Shown: one piece after another, positions 41,857-51,311 of the stretch
Position numbering within the stretch: the stretch's first letter is position 1
Layout of the letters: each line of letters starts with the position of its first letter
From: Treponema zioleckii
GTDB taxonomy: Bacteria > Spirochaetota > Spirochaetia > Treponematales > Treponemataceae
Assembly (NCBI RefSeq): GCF_014737315.1
Contig: NZ_JPUF01000011.1
Location: 1-63,673 of the forward strand
Direction: 5' to 3'
Length of the DNA stretch: 63,673 nt
Position numbers and translations under genes: made by a program
The notes under the pieces: generated by a model
Seen by the model: the letters and a program-made list of their open reading frames with translations, nothing else
What the model was told of the DNA's origin: nothing
Database searches by the model: none

Positions 41857-42774
41857 TTATTCTGTCTCCGTTTTTTCGGTTCTGCGTTTCTTGAATTTCA
41901 GCCTGCGGATTCGGAGTTCCTCGCCGTTTTCAAGATATTCAAAATCGCTTTTGTCAAAATATTTTATGTGAGCCGGGCGGATTTCGCATAGTTTTCCGTT
42001 CCGGTATTCAAGGCAAATCAAAATGTTTCCGGCCACAAGCTCTTCAAGAAAATCGAGGTAGCCGAGCTGAATGCCCACGCCGTTTTCGTCAAAAAAGTAA
42101 AAGTCGCCGTGGCAGTGCCAGTCCCAGTCCGAACAAAAAGCACAGCGCACATCGATTGGATCTTCGGCATTGTAAAAGCGAATGCAGATGTCGTCCGCCA
42201 AAAATGCCGAAAGCACGTTTTCTTCGACTTCGACTTTTACGCCGTACTCCGAAAGAAAATCTTTTATCAGCGCAAAATCGTAGTGAAAGGCAAAAACCGC
42301 ATTTGAAAGCATGGATTTGAGAACGTTAAGCATATCGCGCTTGACCGATTCAATCTGCTCCAGTTCCTCCGCGTCAAAAGCCGGCGTGTAGATTTTGCCG
42401 GAAGTGTTCAGTGCGGGAAGGTTCGAGCCGCGGACGAACTTTGAGTAAAGCGGCGTAAAATCGTCGCCGTTCCCGATAAAATCGCGCGAAACCGACTTTG
42501 CCAAATCGTCGATGATGTTCCATTTGTCAAGAAAATCCGAGCAGTCGGAAAAATCAAGGGCATCAAAATCGAAGACCGTCGTGCATTTGTCCGCCTTCCT
42601 GTTTTTTGAACGGAGATAATCGTCGGCGGATTTTTTGTCGCGGAATGCGACGACGCGCGAGGAATAGTTTTCAAAATAATCGTCGCCCTCGTCCGGCGAA
42701 CACCAGATTAAAAAGTATTTTTCCGATTCAAGAACGAACCCGACGATTTCACAAAAGTTTTCGCTCACTTTCAT
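41857..42774 (-). CDS. Cytosolic hypothetical protein, 305 aa
   Basis: This acidic protein without a signal is cysteine- and tryptophan-rich around CAFCSDWDWHCHGDFYFFDEN (split here as two motifs, CAFC and WHCHG, that could bind a metal). The C-terminus is basic (RIRRLKFKKRR). It overlaps the exported gene upstream by 4 bases. The pairing of an exported protein and a cytosolic one recurs through this island. The function is unknown. Confidence 0.65.
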   Translation of the reverse strand: MKVSENFCEIVGFVLESEKYFLIWCSPDEGDDYFENYSSRVVAFRDKKSADDYLRSKNRKADKCTTVFDFDALDFSDCSDFLDKWNIIDDLAKSVSRDFIGNGDDFTPLYSKFVRGSNLPALNTSGKIYTPAFDAEELEQIESVKRDMLNVLKSMLSNAVFAFHYDFALIKDFLSEYGVKVEVEENVLSAFLADDICIRFYNAEDPIDVRCAFCSDWDWHCHGDFYFFDENGVGIQLGYLDFLEELVAGNILICLEYRNGKLCEIRPAHIKYFDKSDFEYLENGEELRIRRLKFKKRRTEKTETE

Positions 42775-43652
42775 TTCCCTTCGTATTCAAAAAGCTCATA
42801 TTCCACGCCAGTCTCAATCTCACAGCCGTCAATCGTGGAATAAGTAACGCCCTCGGCAATCAGCGGCAAAAAGACTTTGTTTATCGCGTCCACGCTCGCC
42901 TGAGAATTTTCCAGCGTCAAAAGGCCTTCCGCCGCATACATTCTGCCGCTCGGACTGTCGCCTTTCAAAAGATTCAGGAACACATTTTTGTCATTTAGCT
43001 CAAGCAGTTTTTCAAGTGCAATTGTTCCCGTTGTTTTCTGCGCTGCCTCGCCGCCAATATATCCGTATTCGTCAGAAGAATCCGCAGAAAAAAGAAAATC
43101 GAAATATTTCTGATATTCGCCCGGAATCGAAATATTTTTTATTTCGCCTACAATCGATTTTTTATGTTCCGCAAATTTTTCGTAATTCGCACTGAAATCG
43201 CGCTCAAAGCGATACTCGCTGTATGAAAAATCGCCGGCGTTATTTGTTTTCAATTCAAACAGATTCTGAAAATCCTTGCGCGTTTTTTTGACAAGGCTCG
43301 CTTTAATTTTACCAAAAGCTTCTTCGCCAACAGAAAAAATCAGTTTGCACGGTTTATCATCGTAATAGATATAAGTCACGTTCAGAGTCATATATCCGCC
43401 GTAAAAATTTCTGACCGATTTTTTCAATCCGAATCCACGCAATTCCGTCTCCGGCACCCAGCCATCGCTTTTTCCCGACCGCAGAAAATTTTGTATTTCC
43501 GAATCAGAAAAATCATTTTTCTGGATAAAATCTAAGGCGGAATTTAAGATTTTCTCGTCTTTTTTTACCCACCCAGATTTCAGGCTTTCTGCAAAACTCT
43601 GAGTGATTCCCAAAAAGATGCAAAGGGCAAAAATCAAAATCAGTTTTTTCAT
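42771..43652 (-). CDS. Exported protein, 293 aa
   Basis: The signal peptide is LILIFALCIFLGITQSFA. The mature protein has many K/E residues and repeated S/D-rich turns (FSDSEIQNFLRSGKSDGW). The region around IALEKLLELNDKNVFLNLLKG looks like HEAT-type helices. The start may instead be ATG 43664. The nucleotide sequence of its signal is nearly the same as those at 45152 and 55407. No family is recognised. Confidence 0.65.
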   Translation of the reverse strand: MKKLILIFALCIFLGITQSFAESLKSGWVKKDEKILNSALDFIQKNDFSDSEIQNFLRSGKSDGWVPETELRGFGLKKSVRNFYGGYMTLNVTYIYYDDKPCKLIFSVGEEAFGKIKASLVKKTRKDFQNLFELKTNNAGDFSYSEYRFERDFSANYEKFAEHKKSIVGEIKNISIPGEYQKYFDFLFSADSSDEYGYIGGEAAQKTTGTIALEKLLELNDKNVFLNLLKGDSPSGRMYAAEGLLTLENSQASVDAINKVFLPLIAEGVTYSTIDGCEIETGVEYELFEYEGK

Positions 43653-43740
43653 AATTTCGTTCATACCGCGATTCTATCACAATTCAGGGGTTTTCTCATA
43701 TTGATTTGCCGGGTTCACAATTTTTTAATAAAATCAAAGC

Positions 43741-43992
43741 ATGAATATTCAAGTTGAAAGCCTTTTTGGCGACGTTGACCTAAAATCCGACGCACCAAAA
43801 AATCCTGAATTGATTGCCGAAATTACAGACATTTGCTATAAAACGATGAAACTTTTCGGACAGCACGATTCACGAGAGACAATCCTGAAACTGCTGGAGT
43901 CAGATTTTGGATTCAAAATTGTGAGCGAGTCCGCTTCGGTCGATTTAATGATTGATACCGACATCAATCATATTTACGAACCCCGCCATTAA
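43741..43992 (+). CDS. Small plus-strand hypothetical protein, 83 aa
   Basis: This acidic protein with no signal (NPELIAEITDICYKTMKLFG) is the only plus-strand gene between 37 and 46 kb. ATG 43741 has no clear ribosome site. The codons look normal, but the evidence is only an open frame in a gap. Downstream (43993-44093) the sequence may contain a decayed gene piece; I cannot assign it. Confidence 0.45.
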   Translation: MNIQVESLFGDVDLKSDAPKNPELIAEITDICYKTMKLFGQHDSRETILKLLESDFGFKIVSESASVDLMIDTDINHIYEPRH

Positions 43993-44093
43993 TTCAGCTT
44001 TTTCATTTGCATTTTCTCTTAAAATTCCTGCCGTTTTTGAAACAAATCTTCCAGCAACGCTTGGTTTGAAACACGCCCGGAATACATGTTCAA

Positions 44094-45017
44094 TTATTGC
44101 TCGGCTAAATGTGGATTTTTCATCGCGTCTGCTTTTTTCTGATGCTCGGCCATAATCGGATTCCAGTAGTCGTGATACTGCGCTTCGTAATCAGAGCCTT
44201 CCGCGCTGACTCCGGCTTTAATCAGTTCAATCAGCAGTTCGCTTTCAAACCAGTTTTTTTGATATTCATATTCGCAATTGTAAAGCGTTCTTCCGTAGTC
44301 GTTGTACAAATATTTCTGCTTGAAAAAATCTTCCTCGTACATCGGGGAAAAATATCCGGAGAATGTCGCGCCGTTGTGATAGTCAAAAACGGAATCGCTT
44401 GCGACGAAACTGTATTCGTTGATTACCGAGATGTTCAAGCCGCCTGAACGGTCAGGCGATTCTCCAAATCCGTCAAAAATTGCGCTGATATAGACGCTGT
44501 TCTTTCCTGTAGCGGAATACGAGCCTTTTGTGATTTCGCCTTTTTCGTGCGCGCCACACCAGAATTTTCCGTCCGGCAAAAAATGATAGTGAAAAACAGA
44601 CGCTTTGCCTGAAGCCCAGCACGGAAATGCGCAAAGATAATTTTTGATTTCTTGAGAATTGCGCGGCGCAACAAATGCCGGTCGTTCCTTTGAAATGTAC
44701 CCTCCGAACACCCAACCATATTCCGCCTCATCGCCTTTCCACTCGTAGCGCGGAATCAAAATTTCTACCCACGGAGCTGTTATGCCGTCAATCGTTTCTT
44801 CTTTCCCGATTGCCACGACTTTAACGGGCAGCCTGTGCTGGAGTCCGCAGAGCCTGTTTGACTTGAGCGAGGGCTTATCCCGAACGCGCAAGCCTTCCTG
44901 CGAATCCACATACATCGTGTCGATAACCTTGCCGCCCTCATAGAAGCGACTCGTGTCCGCAAACGCAAGCGACGACAGCACGACCGCCGCCGACAGAATC
45001 AGAAATATCTTTTTCAT
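44094..45017 (-). CDS. Exported SH3b-domain protein
   Basis: The 307-residue protein has a signal peptide (IFLILSAAVVLSSLAFA). Residues about 32-112 form an SH3b domain: DSQEGLRVRDKPSLKSNRLC, then ETIDGITAPWVEI and YGWVFGGYISKE. The C-terminal 190 residues are unique to this family of genes. SH3b domains often bind cell wall or ligands; here the ligand is unknown. The paralogue at 58817 shares the same SH3b ending. The signal-coding DNA is almost identical to that of 57996-58808. Confidence 0.8.
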   Translation of the reverse strand: MKKIFLILSAAVVLSSLAFADTSRFYEGGKVIDTMYVDSQEGLRVRDKPSLKSNRLCGLQHRLPVKVVAIGKEETIDGITAPWVEILIPRYEWKGDEAEYGWVFGGYISKERPAFVAPRNSQEIKNYLCAFPCWASGKASVFHYHFLPDGKFWCGAHEKGEITKGSYSATGKNSVYISAIFDGFGESPDRSGGLNISVINEYSFVASDSVFDYHNGATFSGYFSPMYEEDFFKQKYLYNDYGRTLYNCEYEYQKNWFESELLIELIKAGVSAEGSDYEAQYHDYWNPIMAEHQKKADAMKNPHLAEQ

Positions 45018-45044
45018 TGTGATTTCCTCCCGATTTTAGCAAAG

Positions 45045-45152
45045 TTATGCCGAAAAAGTGCGGATTGAATCATACAACACTAAAATTATCCCGGAAACAA
45101 ACGCCACCCCAGCAGAAAAAATCAACGTAAAAATCAAAGTCAGTTTTTTCAT
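45045..45152 (-). CDS. 35-residue membrane or signal-like peptide
   Basis: ATG 45152 follows GGGGGA at good spacing and directly abuts the stop of the gene at 45153. The peptide is a single hydrophobic helix (LTLIFTLIFSAGVAFVSGII) with a short polar tail. Either it is a genuine small membrane protein or it is a signal peptide that lost its body; the DNA matches the signal segments of neighbouring exported genes. Confidence 0.5.
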   Translation of the reverse strand: MKKLTLIFTLIFSAGVAFVSGIILVLYDSIRTFSA

Positions 45153-45632
45153 TTATTCCCCCGTGTCATCTTTTAGAACAATCGCCAGTTGATAGTCAAA
45201 ATTGCAGACGACTTCTGCCTTTATGCCTTTTGGAACTATTGCCCTGTTGAATTCGTAGCCTACGTTTTTCGTGTAGAAAGAGCCGCCCATATACTCTTTG
45301 CCGTCAAACTCCGTTTCGTTATGATGGTCTGCAAGGTCTATCTTGTATTTCACATACATTTTCTTGAACTCCAAAAGAACTTTGGGATTTTTAACCGACG
45401 ATTCATTTTTGATACTGCATGTCCATTTACAATCCCATGATGGAAGAATATGTTGCGCTTCAAAAGTCATATAATGAAAGCCTGCATACAAAAGACCAAG
45501 CGTGAGAAAAAGAGTAATAAAGCCAGTCTTTTTTCCCTTTTTCTTGAATGTGCGTATCACCGTCCGAACAAGCAAGACTGGAATGCCAATAAAAACAGCC
45601 AATATGAACAGTATATACACCAATAAAATCAT
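45153..45632 (-). CDS. Membrane protein with periplasmic domain, 159 aa
   Basis: There are two membrane helices (about 2-24 and 36-53) and then about 105 strand-rich residues (VLLEFKKMYVKYKIDLA). ATG 45632 is selected because AAAGGAAA precedes it. The family is not recognised. It follows the multi-pass gene at 45648 by 15 bases. Confidence 0.65.
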   Translation of the reverse strand: MILLVYILFILAVFIGIPVLLVRTVIRTFKKKGKKTGFITLFLTLGLLYAGFHYMTFEAQHILPSWDCKWTCSIKNESSVKNPKVLLEFKKMYVKYKIDLADHHNETEFDGKEYMGGSFYTKNVGYEFNRAIVPKGIKAEVVCNFDYQLAIVLKDDTGE

Positions 45633-45647
45633 AAAATTTCCTTTCAT

Positions 45648-46175
45648 TTATGACCAATAATAAAAGCTGCCCGTAAAATGATATAAAAATCCGTAGAATC
45701 CAAAATATCCGAAAAAAAGCAGATTTATAATCATAACAAAATACATGAACTTTTCTTTTGGGGCGGCCTTTGCCTTAAAAAGTTTTCGGGCTGAGGCAAT
45801 AAGAGCCAGCAGCGAAATGATGAATACCGGAATTATTATTGGCATGGGGTACTTGATGTACAAAACAAAACAGAAAGGCAAAGGCACAATCTCAATGATT
45901 TCTGAAAGAGCATTGCACGCGTATTTTTTGATCAAGGCGGTAATTCCAAAAGCAGAGAGCACAAACACCAAAATTGAGCCTATTGTATAGAAGATTTCCG
46001 CAATATTATCCCACACCCGCGGCGACCATTTTTGATAATGAAAAAACATTTCAAGCTGCACGGCTTCGGAAGGCGGAAAAATAAATCCGTGAAGAATACT
46101 CACTGCAACAATCAGAAAAATCAGAATCTCTGAGGCAAGAAAAAATTTGACAGGAGTTGAAAGCGTGTTCTTCAT
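45648..46175 (-). CDS. Multi-pass membrane protein, 175 aa
   Basis: There are five predicted helices, with a basic N-terminus (KNTLSTPVKFFLASE) and an aromatic last helix ending FTGSFYYWS. GGAGA precedes ATG 46175. It is in the same operon as the lipoprotein upstream (46193) and the membrane protein downstream. I know no family. Confidence 0.65.
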   Translation of the reverse strand: MKNTLSTPVKFFLASEILIFLIVAVSILHGFIFPPSEAVQLEMFFHYQKWSPRVWDNIAEIFYTIGSILVFVLSAFGITALIKKYACNALSEIIEIVPLPFCFVLYIKYPMPIIIPVFIISLLALIASARKLFKAKAAPKEKFMYFVMIINLLFFGYFGFYGFLYHFTGSFYYWS

Positions 46176-46192
46176 AAAATCTCCGGGTAAAA

Positions 46193-46630
46193 TTATTTTC
46201 CGTTGTTGATGTAGAAGATAAAACAAGTGTCGTAAGGCAATCCTTTAACGTAAAGCCAGCCGTCTTTATTTGTCTTTGCGCGGATCCTGCCGATTTTATC
46301 GCTCGTTTCAAGTTCTTCTTTTGTATATTTTTGTAGCCTTTGCATACCTTCATCCCAGTCATCATCTTCGCTTGCCAGCCGTTCCTCAAACAAAACATAA
46401 ATCGTGCAGTCGCAGTTCTTAACGGGCTTTTTGTTGTCATCCAAAATTATATCTTTACAGAAATTTTCGCCGTCGAGCGTGATGTTTTCAAGCGAAATAA
46501 TCCGGCTTTCTTTTACGCTGTTCCATTCTTTGGAAGATATTACCGAGTAGTCCCGTGGTTTTGAGGCACAGGAAATCAGCGAAAACGAAAAAGGAATCAA
46601 AATCGGAATCAGAGAGAAAAACTTTTTCAT
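46193..46630 (-). CDS. Lipoprotein, 145 aa
   Basis: A lipobox (SLISC) near residue 20 precedes a domain containing NCDCTIYVLFEERLA and GWLYVKGLPYDTCFIFYI, which resembles small carboxypeptidase-regulatory-like beta sandwiches. It is the first gene of the operon that runs down to 45045. Confidence 0.65.
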   Translation of the reverse strand: MKKFFSLIPILIPFSFSLISCASKPRDYSVISSKEWNSVKESRIISLENITLDGENFCKDIILDDNKKPVKNCDCTIYVLFEERLASEDDDWDEGMQRLQKYTKEELETSDKIGRIRAKTNKDGWLYVKGLPYDTCFIFYINNGK

Positions 46631-46725
46631 ATATTTAAATATAGCATATTCGCTCAAATTCTCACAATAAATTATGCGAGTTTTGGCGCAAGCATTTTTT
46701 TCGATTATTGAAGTTAGTCAAAAAC

Positions 46726-46805
46726 TAAACTAGGATAAAGACATGTTATTTTTTAAGAAGAAAACACAGTATGAAAATACAGGGAAATTTGCTTGCAAAA
46801 ATTGA
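46726..46805 (+). pseudogene. Duplicated 5' end of the YD-repeat gene
   Basis: Forty-three bases (46726-46768) are identical to 49312-49354, including the ribosome site and the start MLFFKKKTQ. Here the ORF ends after 20 codons. It sits directly upstream of the ankyrin gene and may supply its leader. Confidence 0.75.
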
Positions 46806-46864
46806 AAGGAACGGCAAAACTTGTTATGGCGTAAAAAAGATATTATATAAAATCGAGGGAAATT

Positions 46865-49296
46865 ATGAATATTAAAAAAAAGCTTTTTTTACTTGCATTC
46901 ATTGTGCTGTCTTCAAGTTCGTTTGCACAGCGCTTAAAAGACAGAAGCTACTATGTTGAAAACTATCAGTATAGCGGAGCGGCGGGAAATAATGTCGGAC
47001 TTATTTACAGCAATGACCGTGAATTCATGGCCGCTATTGAAAATGGCTTTATCGATGTAAACTATAAATACGAACGCGGAAGGACTTTATTATATAAGGC
47101 ACTTCTCGAATACCAGTATAAACCGGAAATTTTTATACGGATTGCGGACTTCCTTGTAAAAAACGGTGCAGACGTCAACATAGCGGATGATGACGGTGAT
47201 ACGCCTCTTCTGTCTGCCGTTGATAATTACAATGACTATCATACCGATGGCAAACTTGATACCCGAATCATAGATTTTCTTTTAAAAAACAAGGCCGATG
47301 TAAAAGTTAAGAACAATATGGGTATAACAATTTTGTTTTATCTGTGCAAAGCGAAAAAACCGGAAATTGATTTAGTAAAAAGGTTAATAAAACTCGGCGC
47401 TCCGTTAAATACTCCTTCGGACTATTCTTATTCGCCTTTAACCTATGCACTTGAGAACAAAAATATAGAGCTTGCCCGTATTTTGATTGAGAGTGGGGCA
47501 GACGTAAACCTTAAGGACAACAGAGAAAACTATCCGTTAAATTCAGCATGTCATATCGGTGATTTAAATTTTGTAAAATTCATGATTTCTAAAGGTGCAG
47601 ATGTAAATGTCAAAGGCCGTGACGATTACACTCCGCTGCATTATGCAGTTGACTCTGGTTCCAAAGACAGTCTTGAGCTTGTAAAGCTTCTGGTTGACAA
47701 CGGTGCGGATGTCAACGCTGCAACAAAAAACGGGTATACTCCCCTCATATTTGCGGGCTGGGAGAAAAACTCTTTTGAACTCATCAAATATCTTGTAAGT
47801 AAAAAAGCCGATGTCAATGCAAAAACTTACGACGGTTACAATGTCGGAATGTCATGTGCAAGACAGCTTGATCTTGAGTGCTATAAATTCCTTGAAAAAA
47901 ACAAATTTGATTTTAAATCAGTGGATAAAAACGGCGATACAGTCCTGCAATATTTTACGTCAGTTGTTACTTGCGAAAACAGGGAACAGCTTTTGTATTA
48001 TTCAAAAGTTATGGAAAAAGAAGCGGAAATTGCAGAAATCATTGCTTTTCTTGCAAAAAAATGCGGTATTAACCGTAAAAATAAATATAACACAACACCT
48101 TTGCATACAGCCTGCCGTTCTATCATTGATTATACCAAAATTATTGAGCCGCTTATTAAAAACGGTGCAGATGTTAATGCAAAAACAGATTCTGGCTGGA
48201 CTCCGATTTTTTCCTGCGGCGAGAGTCCAAAAATGGTTCAGCTTCTTGTTGATTCCGGTGCAGATTTGTCTGTAAAAGACAAGTACGGAAAAACTTATCT
48301 TGACCGATGTGAAGAAGCGTTAAAAAACAACCCGAATATGTCGGAAGTTGTTGAAATTTTAAAGGCAAATTCCAAAACCAAAAGAAATACAGTTTTGTTC
48401 AGCTTTGCGAATACAATTATACCGACAAAGCACTTGAAATGCTCAAAAAAGGCAATGTAAAAGACTTTGATGATTATGATGAAAACGGCTATACGCCGCT
48501 TTATTATGCGGTAATAAACAAAAATCTTGAGCTTACCAAAATACTTCTGGACAAAGGATGTGACATAAACAGGCTCCATCAGAAAAAAGAAACGACTGTT
48601 TTGTGGTATGCAGTTGATACGGGAAACGTGGAAATGGTAAAGCTTCTGCTCAAATACAACCCGGATTTAAGCATTAAGAGTAAGGATAATTTTTACACTC
48701 GAAAATCTTACATACTTGGAACAGGTATAGACGCAAGTACAAATAATGGAAGAAAACAAAAATACGAAATTGTAAAGCTTCTCCTCGAAGCCGGCTGTAA
48801 TCCTAATGCCACTATTGAAAGTGATAATAAAAATTATACAATAACCGCATCCTGTTGCAGGAATGGTGACGAAGATTTAATTGAACTTTTAATTGAATAC
48901 GGCGGAAATCCTTTTGCAGTCTGGGAAGCCTGGCTTTGGAACCACAAATACAGTTTTTCAATCATAAGAAAAGACATTTATAATGAAGGCATCGACTATG
49001 ATAAAAAGAATGCGGTTTACCGTGGGCTTGTAAAGTATTATAAAAACAAATTCCTCGTTGCAACCGACAATCTCAGGATAAGAAACGGATACAGCCGTTC
49101 AGACGGAACCATTACTGCAATAAAAAAAGGCACGAAGGTAAAAGTGCTTAATGCCGACAACATGGAAATCATAGATGACATTCATTCATGCTGGGTGGAG
49201 GTGGAAGTGCTTCCCGGCAGTGTTGACTCAAATGGCAAGGCAATTCCTAAAGGAACTAAAGGCTGGTGTTTTTTAGGCTACCTTGCTTCCGAATAG
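46865..49296 (+). pseudogene. Exported ankyrin-repeat protein with C-terminal SH3b, frameshifted
   Basis: A signal peptide (LFLLAFIVLSSSSFA) precedes at least ten ankyrin repeats (for example GADVNVKGRDDYTPLHYAV), up to about 48,365. There a missing base shifts the frame, and repeats continue from 48,370 (YSFVQLCEYNYTDKALEML) to an SH3b-like end (NLRIRNGYSRSD, KGWCFLGYLASE). The intact gene would encode about 810 residues. Ankyrin arrays mediate protein binding; export suggests a surface or host-directed role. The shift lies in an A-rich stretch and may be an error or a true mutation. Confidence 0.8.
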
Positions 49297-49328
49297 TCAA
49301 AATTCAAAAATTAAACTAGGATAAAGAC

Positions 49329-50177
49329 ATGTTATTTTTTAAGAAGAAAACACAAAAAGAAAAAATTGATTTTGTTTTAAACGGACAGATAATTACAAAA
49401 ACCGTAAGACTTATTAAGACAGTCGAATTCAACGAAAAAGGCCTGGAAGTCCATTCAAAAATTGAAGGCGGACTTGAAACCTGGAACGAATACGATTCGG
49501 ACGGAAATTTAACTTCCCGCAAAAATTCAGAAGGTTATTCGGAAATCCACGAGTATGATTCAAACGAAAATGAAATCCACATGAAGGATTCCAAAGATTA
49601 CGAAGAATTTTTAGAATATGATTCTCATGGCAACGTCATTCATTATAAAAATTCGCTCCGCCGTGACGAAAAAAATGAATATGATTCTGACGACAATCTC
49701 ATCAAAAAAATTGTCAATGACAAAGAAATCATCGTTTATGAATATGACGCTTTCGGCAATTTAAAACACAGCGTTTCTTCAACCGGCGAAGAATGGAATT
49801 ACGAACGCACCGAAGACGGAAAGGTTTTAAAAGCCACAAAAAATAAAGATTACGGCGAGTGGTACACTTATGATGAAAATGGAAACATGCTCAGCCAGGA
49901 TTCATCAACCGGTGTAAAATCTCAATATGAGTATGATTCAAAAAACAACATGATTCATTCGCTCGACGAAAACGGCTATGAAGAATGGTTTTCCTATGAC
50001 GAGCACGGAAACAAAATCCACTTTAAGGACGGTACGGGTCTTGAAGAATGGTGGGACTACGATGAAAAAAACAACGTAATCCGCACCCGCTATGCCGACG
50101 GCGATGAAGAGTGGATTTTAAACACCTACTATGCTGACGGTACTTTAAAATCCGCAAAAACCTACGTTCCGGCGTAA
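49329..50177 (+). CDS. YD-repeat (RHS-like) protein without signal peptide
   Basis: The 282-residue protein contains about ten repeats of the form EYDSDGNLxxxKNSEGY, the YD/RHS-type repeat, with no transmembrane or toxin domain. Full RHS proteins form shells around toxins; this is a short repeat-only relative. AGGA precedes ATG 49329. Its first 43 bases are duplicated at 46726. Related repeats appear in 56198-57433 and in the pseudogene at 57457. Confidence 0.8.
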   Translation: MLFFKKKTQKEKIDFVLNGQIITKTVRLIKTVEFNEKGLEVHSKIEGGLETWNEYDSDGNLTSRKNSEGYSEIHEYDSNENEIHMKDSKDYEEFLEYDSHGNVIHYKNSLRRDEKNEYDSDDNLIKKIVNDKEIIVYEYDAFGNLKHSVSSTGEEWNYERTEDGKVLKATKNKDYGEWYTYDENGNMLSQDSSTGVKSQYEYDSKNNMIHSLDENGYEEWFSYDEHGNKIHFKDGTGLEEWWDYDEKNNVIRTRYADGDEEWILNTYYADGTLKSAKTYVPA

Positions 50178-50240
50178 AACACGTAGTTTTCCGACAGACC
50201 TAATATTGAGCCCATTTTGAATACGTGATAGATTCTATTC

Positions 50241-51092
50241 ATGGCAGCAAGTATTTTTGACACAATTGCCCCGAAAATGCTGGAAAGAATCAGAGCCTTA
50301 AGATTGATTGACGACGATTTTATGACGGCTGTTTTCGGTGGAAACAATAAGTTAACCGAGTTTTTGCTAAAAATTCTTCTTTCCCGCGATGATATAATCG
50401 TAAAAAGTTGTATGACGCAAAAAGACATCCGTAATTTATTCGGTCGTTCAGTAAAACTGGACATAATTGCAGAGGACGCAAACGGCAAGATGTTCAATGT
50501 GGAAATCCAGCGGGCAGATAAAGGAGCTTCAGCAAAGCGGGTTCGCTACAATCTTTCAATGCTCGACAGTCATACGCTGAAAAAACGGTCTGATTTTTCT
50601 GATTTACCGGAAACCTATATCATTTTTATTACAGAAAATGATTATCTAGGATTGGGAGAGCCGATTTACAAAGTGCAGAAACATTTTGACTGTAAAGGCA
50701 AAAACGGCGAATATTTGCCATTCGACGACGGTTGCAATATAATTTATGTAAACGGTTCATATCGCGGAAATGACGCAATCGGCAAATTGATGCACGACTT
50801 TTTTGAAGCCGATGCAAACGCAATGTTTTATAACGAAATCGCCGACAGCGTGCGGTTCCATAAGCAAGACGAAAGGGGGGTGAATTCTATGTGCAGGATT
50901 TTTGAAGAATACGGCGACGAGCGTGCAGCTATTGCAACAGCAAAGGCAAGAGCCGAAAGAAATATTGAAATTGCAGAAAAAATGCTCCGGCAAAACAAAA
51001 TGACAATAGAAGAAATTGCTGATATTGCAGACTTACCTCTAGAGCGCGTAAAAGAACTTGCTGAAAAGCTCGGTGTATGTGCAATGGCATAA
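50241..51092 (+). CDS. Rpn-family PD-(D/E)XK nuclease / putative transposase
   Basis: The 283-residue protein begins with a short helical segment and contains VKLDIIAEDANGKMFNVEIQ (about 74-93), the D-x-E-x-Q core of the Rpn/PDDEXK family, followed by KRVRYNLSMLDSHTL. The C-terminus has a helical tail (NKMTIEEIADIADLPLERVKEL). Rpn proteins promote recombination and some act in phage defence. No mobile-element ends are visible. A terminator follows. Confidence 0.85.
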   Translation: MAASIFDTIAPKMLERIRALRLIDDDFMTAVFGGNNKLTEFLLKILLSRDDIIVKSCMTQKDIRNLFGRSVKLDIIAEDANGKMFNVEIQRADKGASAKRVRYNLSMLDSHTLKKRSDFSDLPETYIIFITENDYLGLGEPIYKVQKHFDCKGKNGEYLPFDDGCNIIYVNGSYRGNDAIGKLMHDFFEADANAMFYNEIADSVRFHKQDERGVNSMCRIFEEYGDERAAIATAKARAERNIEIAEKMLRQNKMTIEEIADIADLPLERVKELAEKLGVCAMA

Positions 51093-51105
51093 GCCTACGA
51101 AAGCT

Positions 51106-51140
51106 GCCGTCTATGAGAGTTTGCATGGACGGCGTTTTTT
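51106..51140 (+). terminator. Terminator after the Rpn gene
   Basis: GCCGTC and GACGGC flank a 16-base loop, followed by GTTTTTT. Confidence 0.8.
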
Positions 51141-51311
51141 GTTTTACTGGCTATTCGGTTTTGCTGAATTTTGAAGCACCCCTCAAGATTTTTCCCAGCT
51201 GGCTAATAAATAATAAAATGGGAATGTCGCGAAATGGGCAAATCCAAGTTTTAATTTTCTTCTATAATTGATATTACTTTGTGTAATATTTTTATTTTGC
51301 CAGTTTAATTT

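Noticed and set aside
43952-44155. 67-codon plus-strand ORF overlapping the end of the SH3b gene
   Set aside because: It overlaps two other genes, lacks a ribosome site and is probably a frame of decayed DNA.
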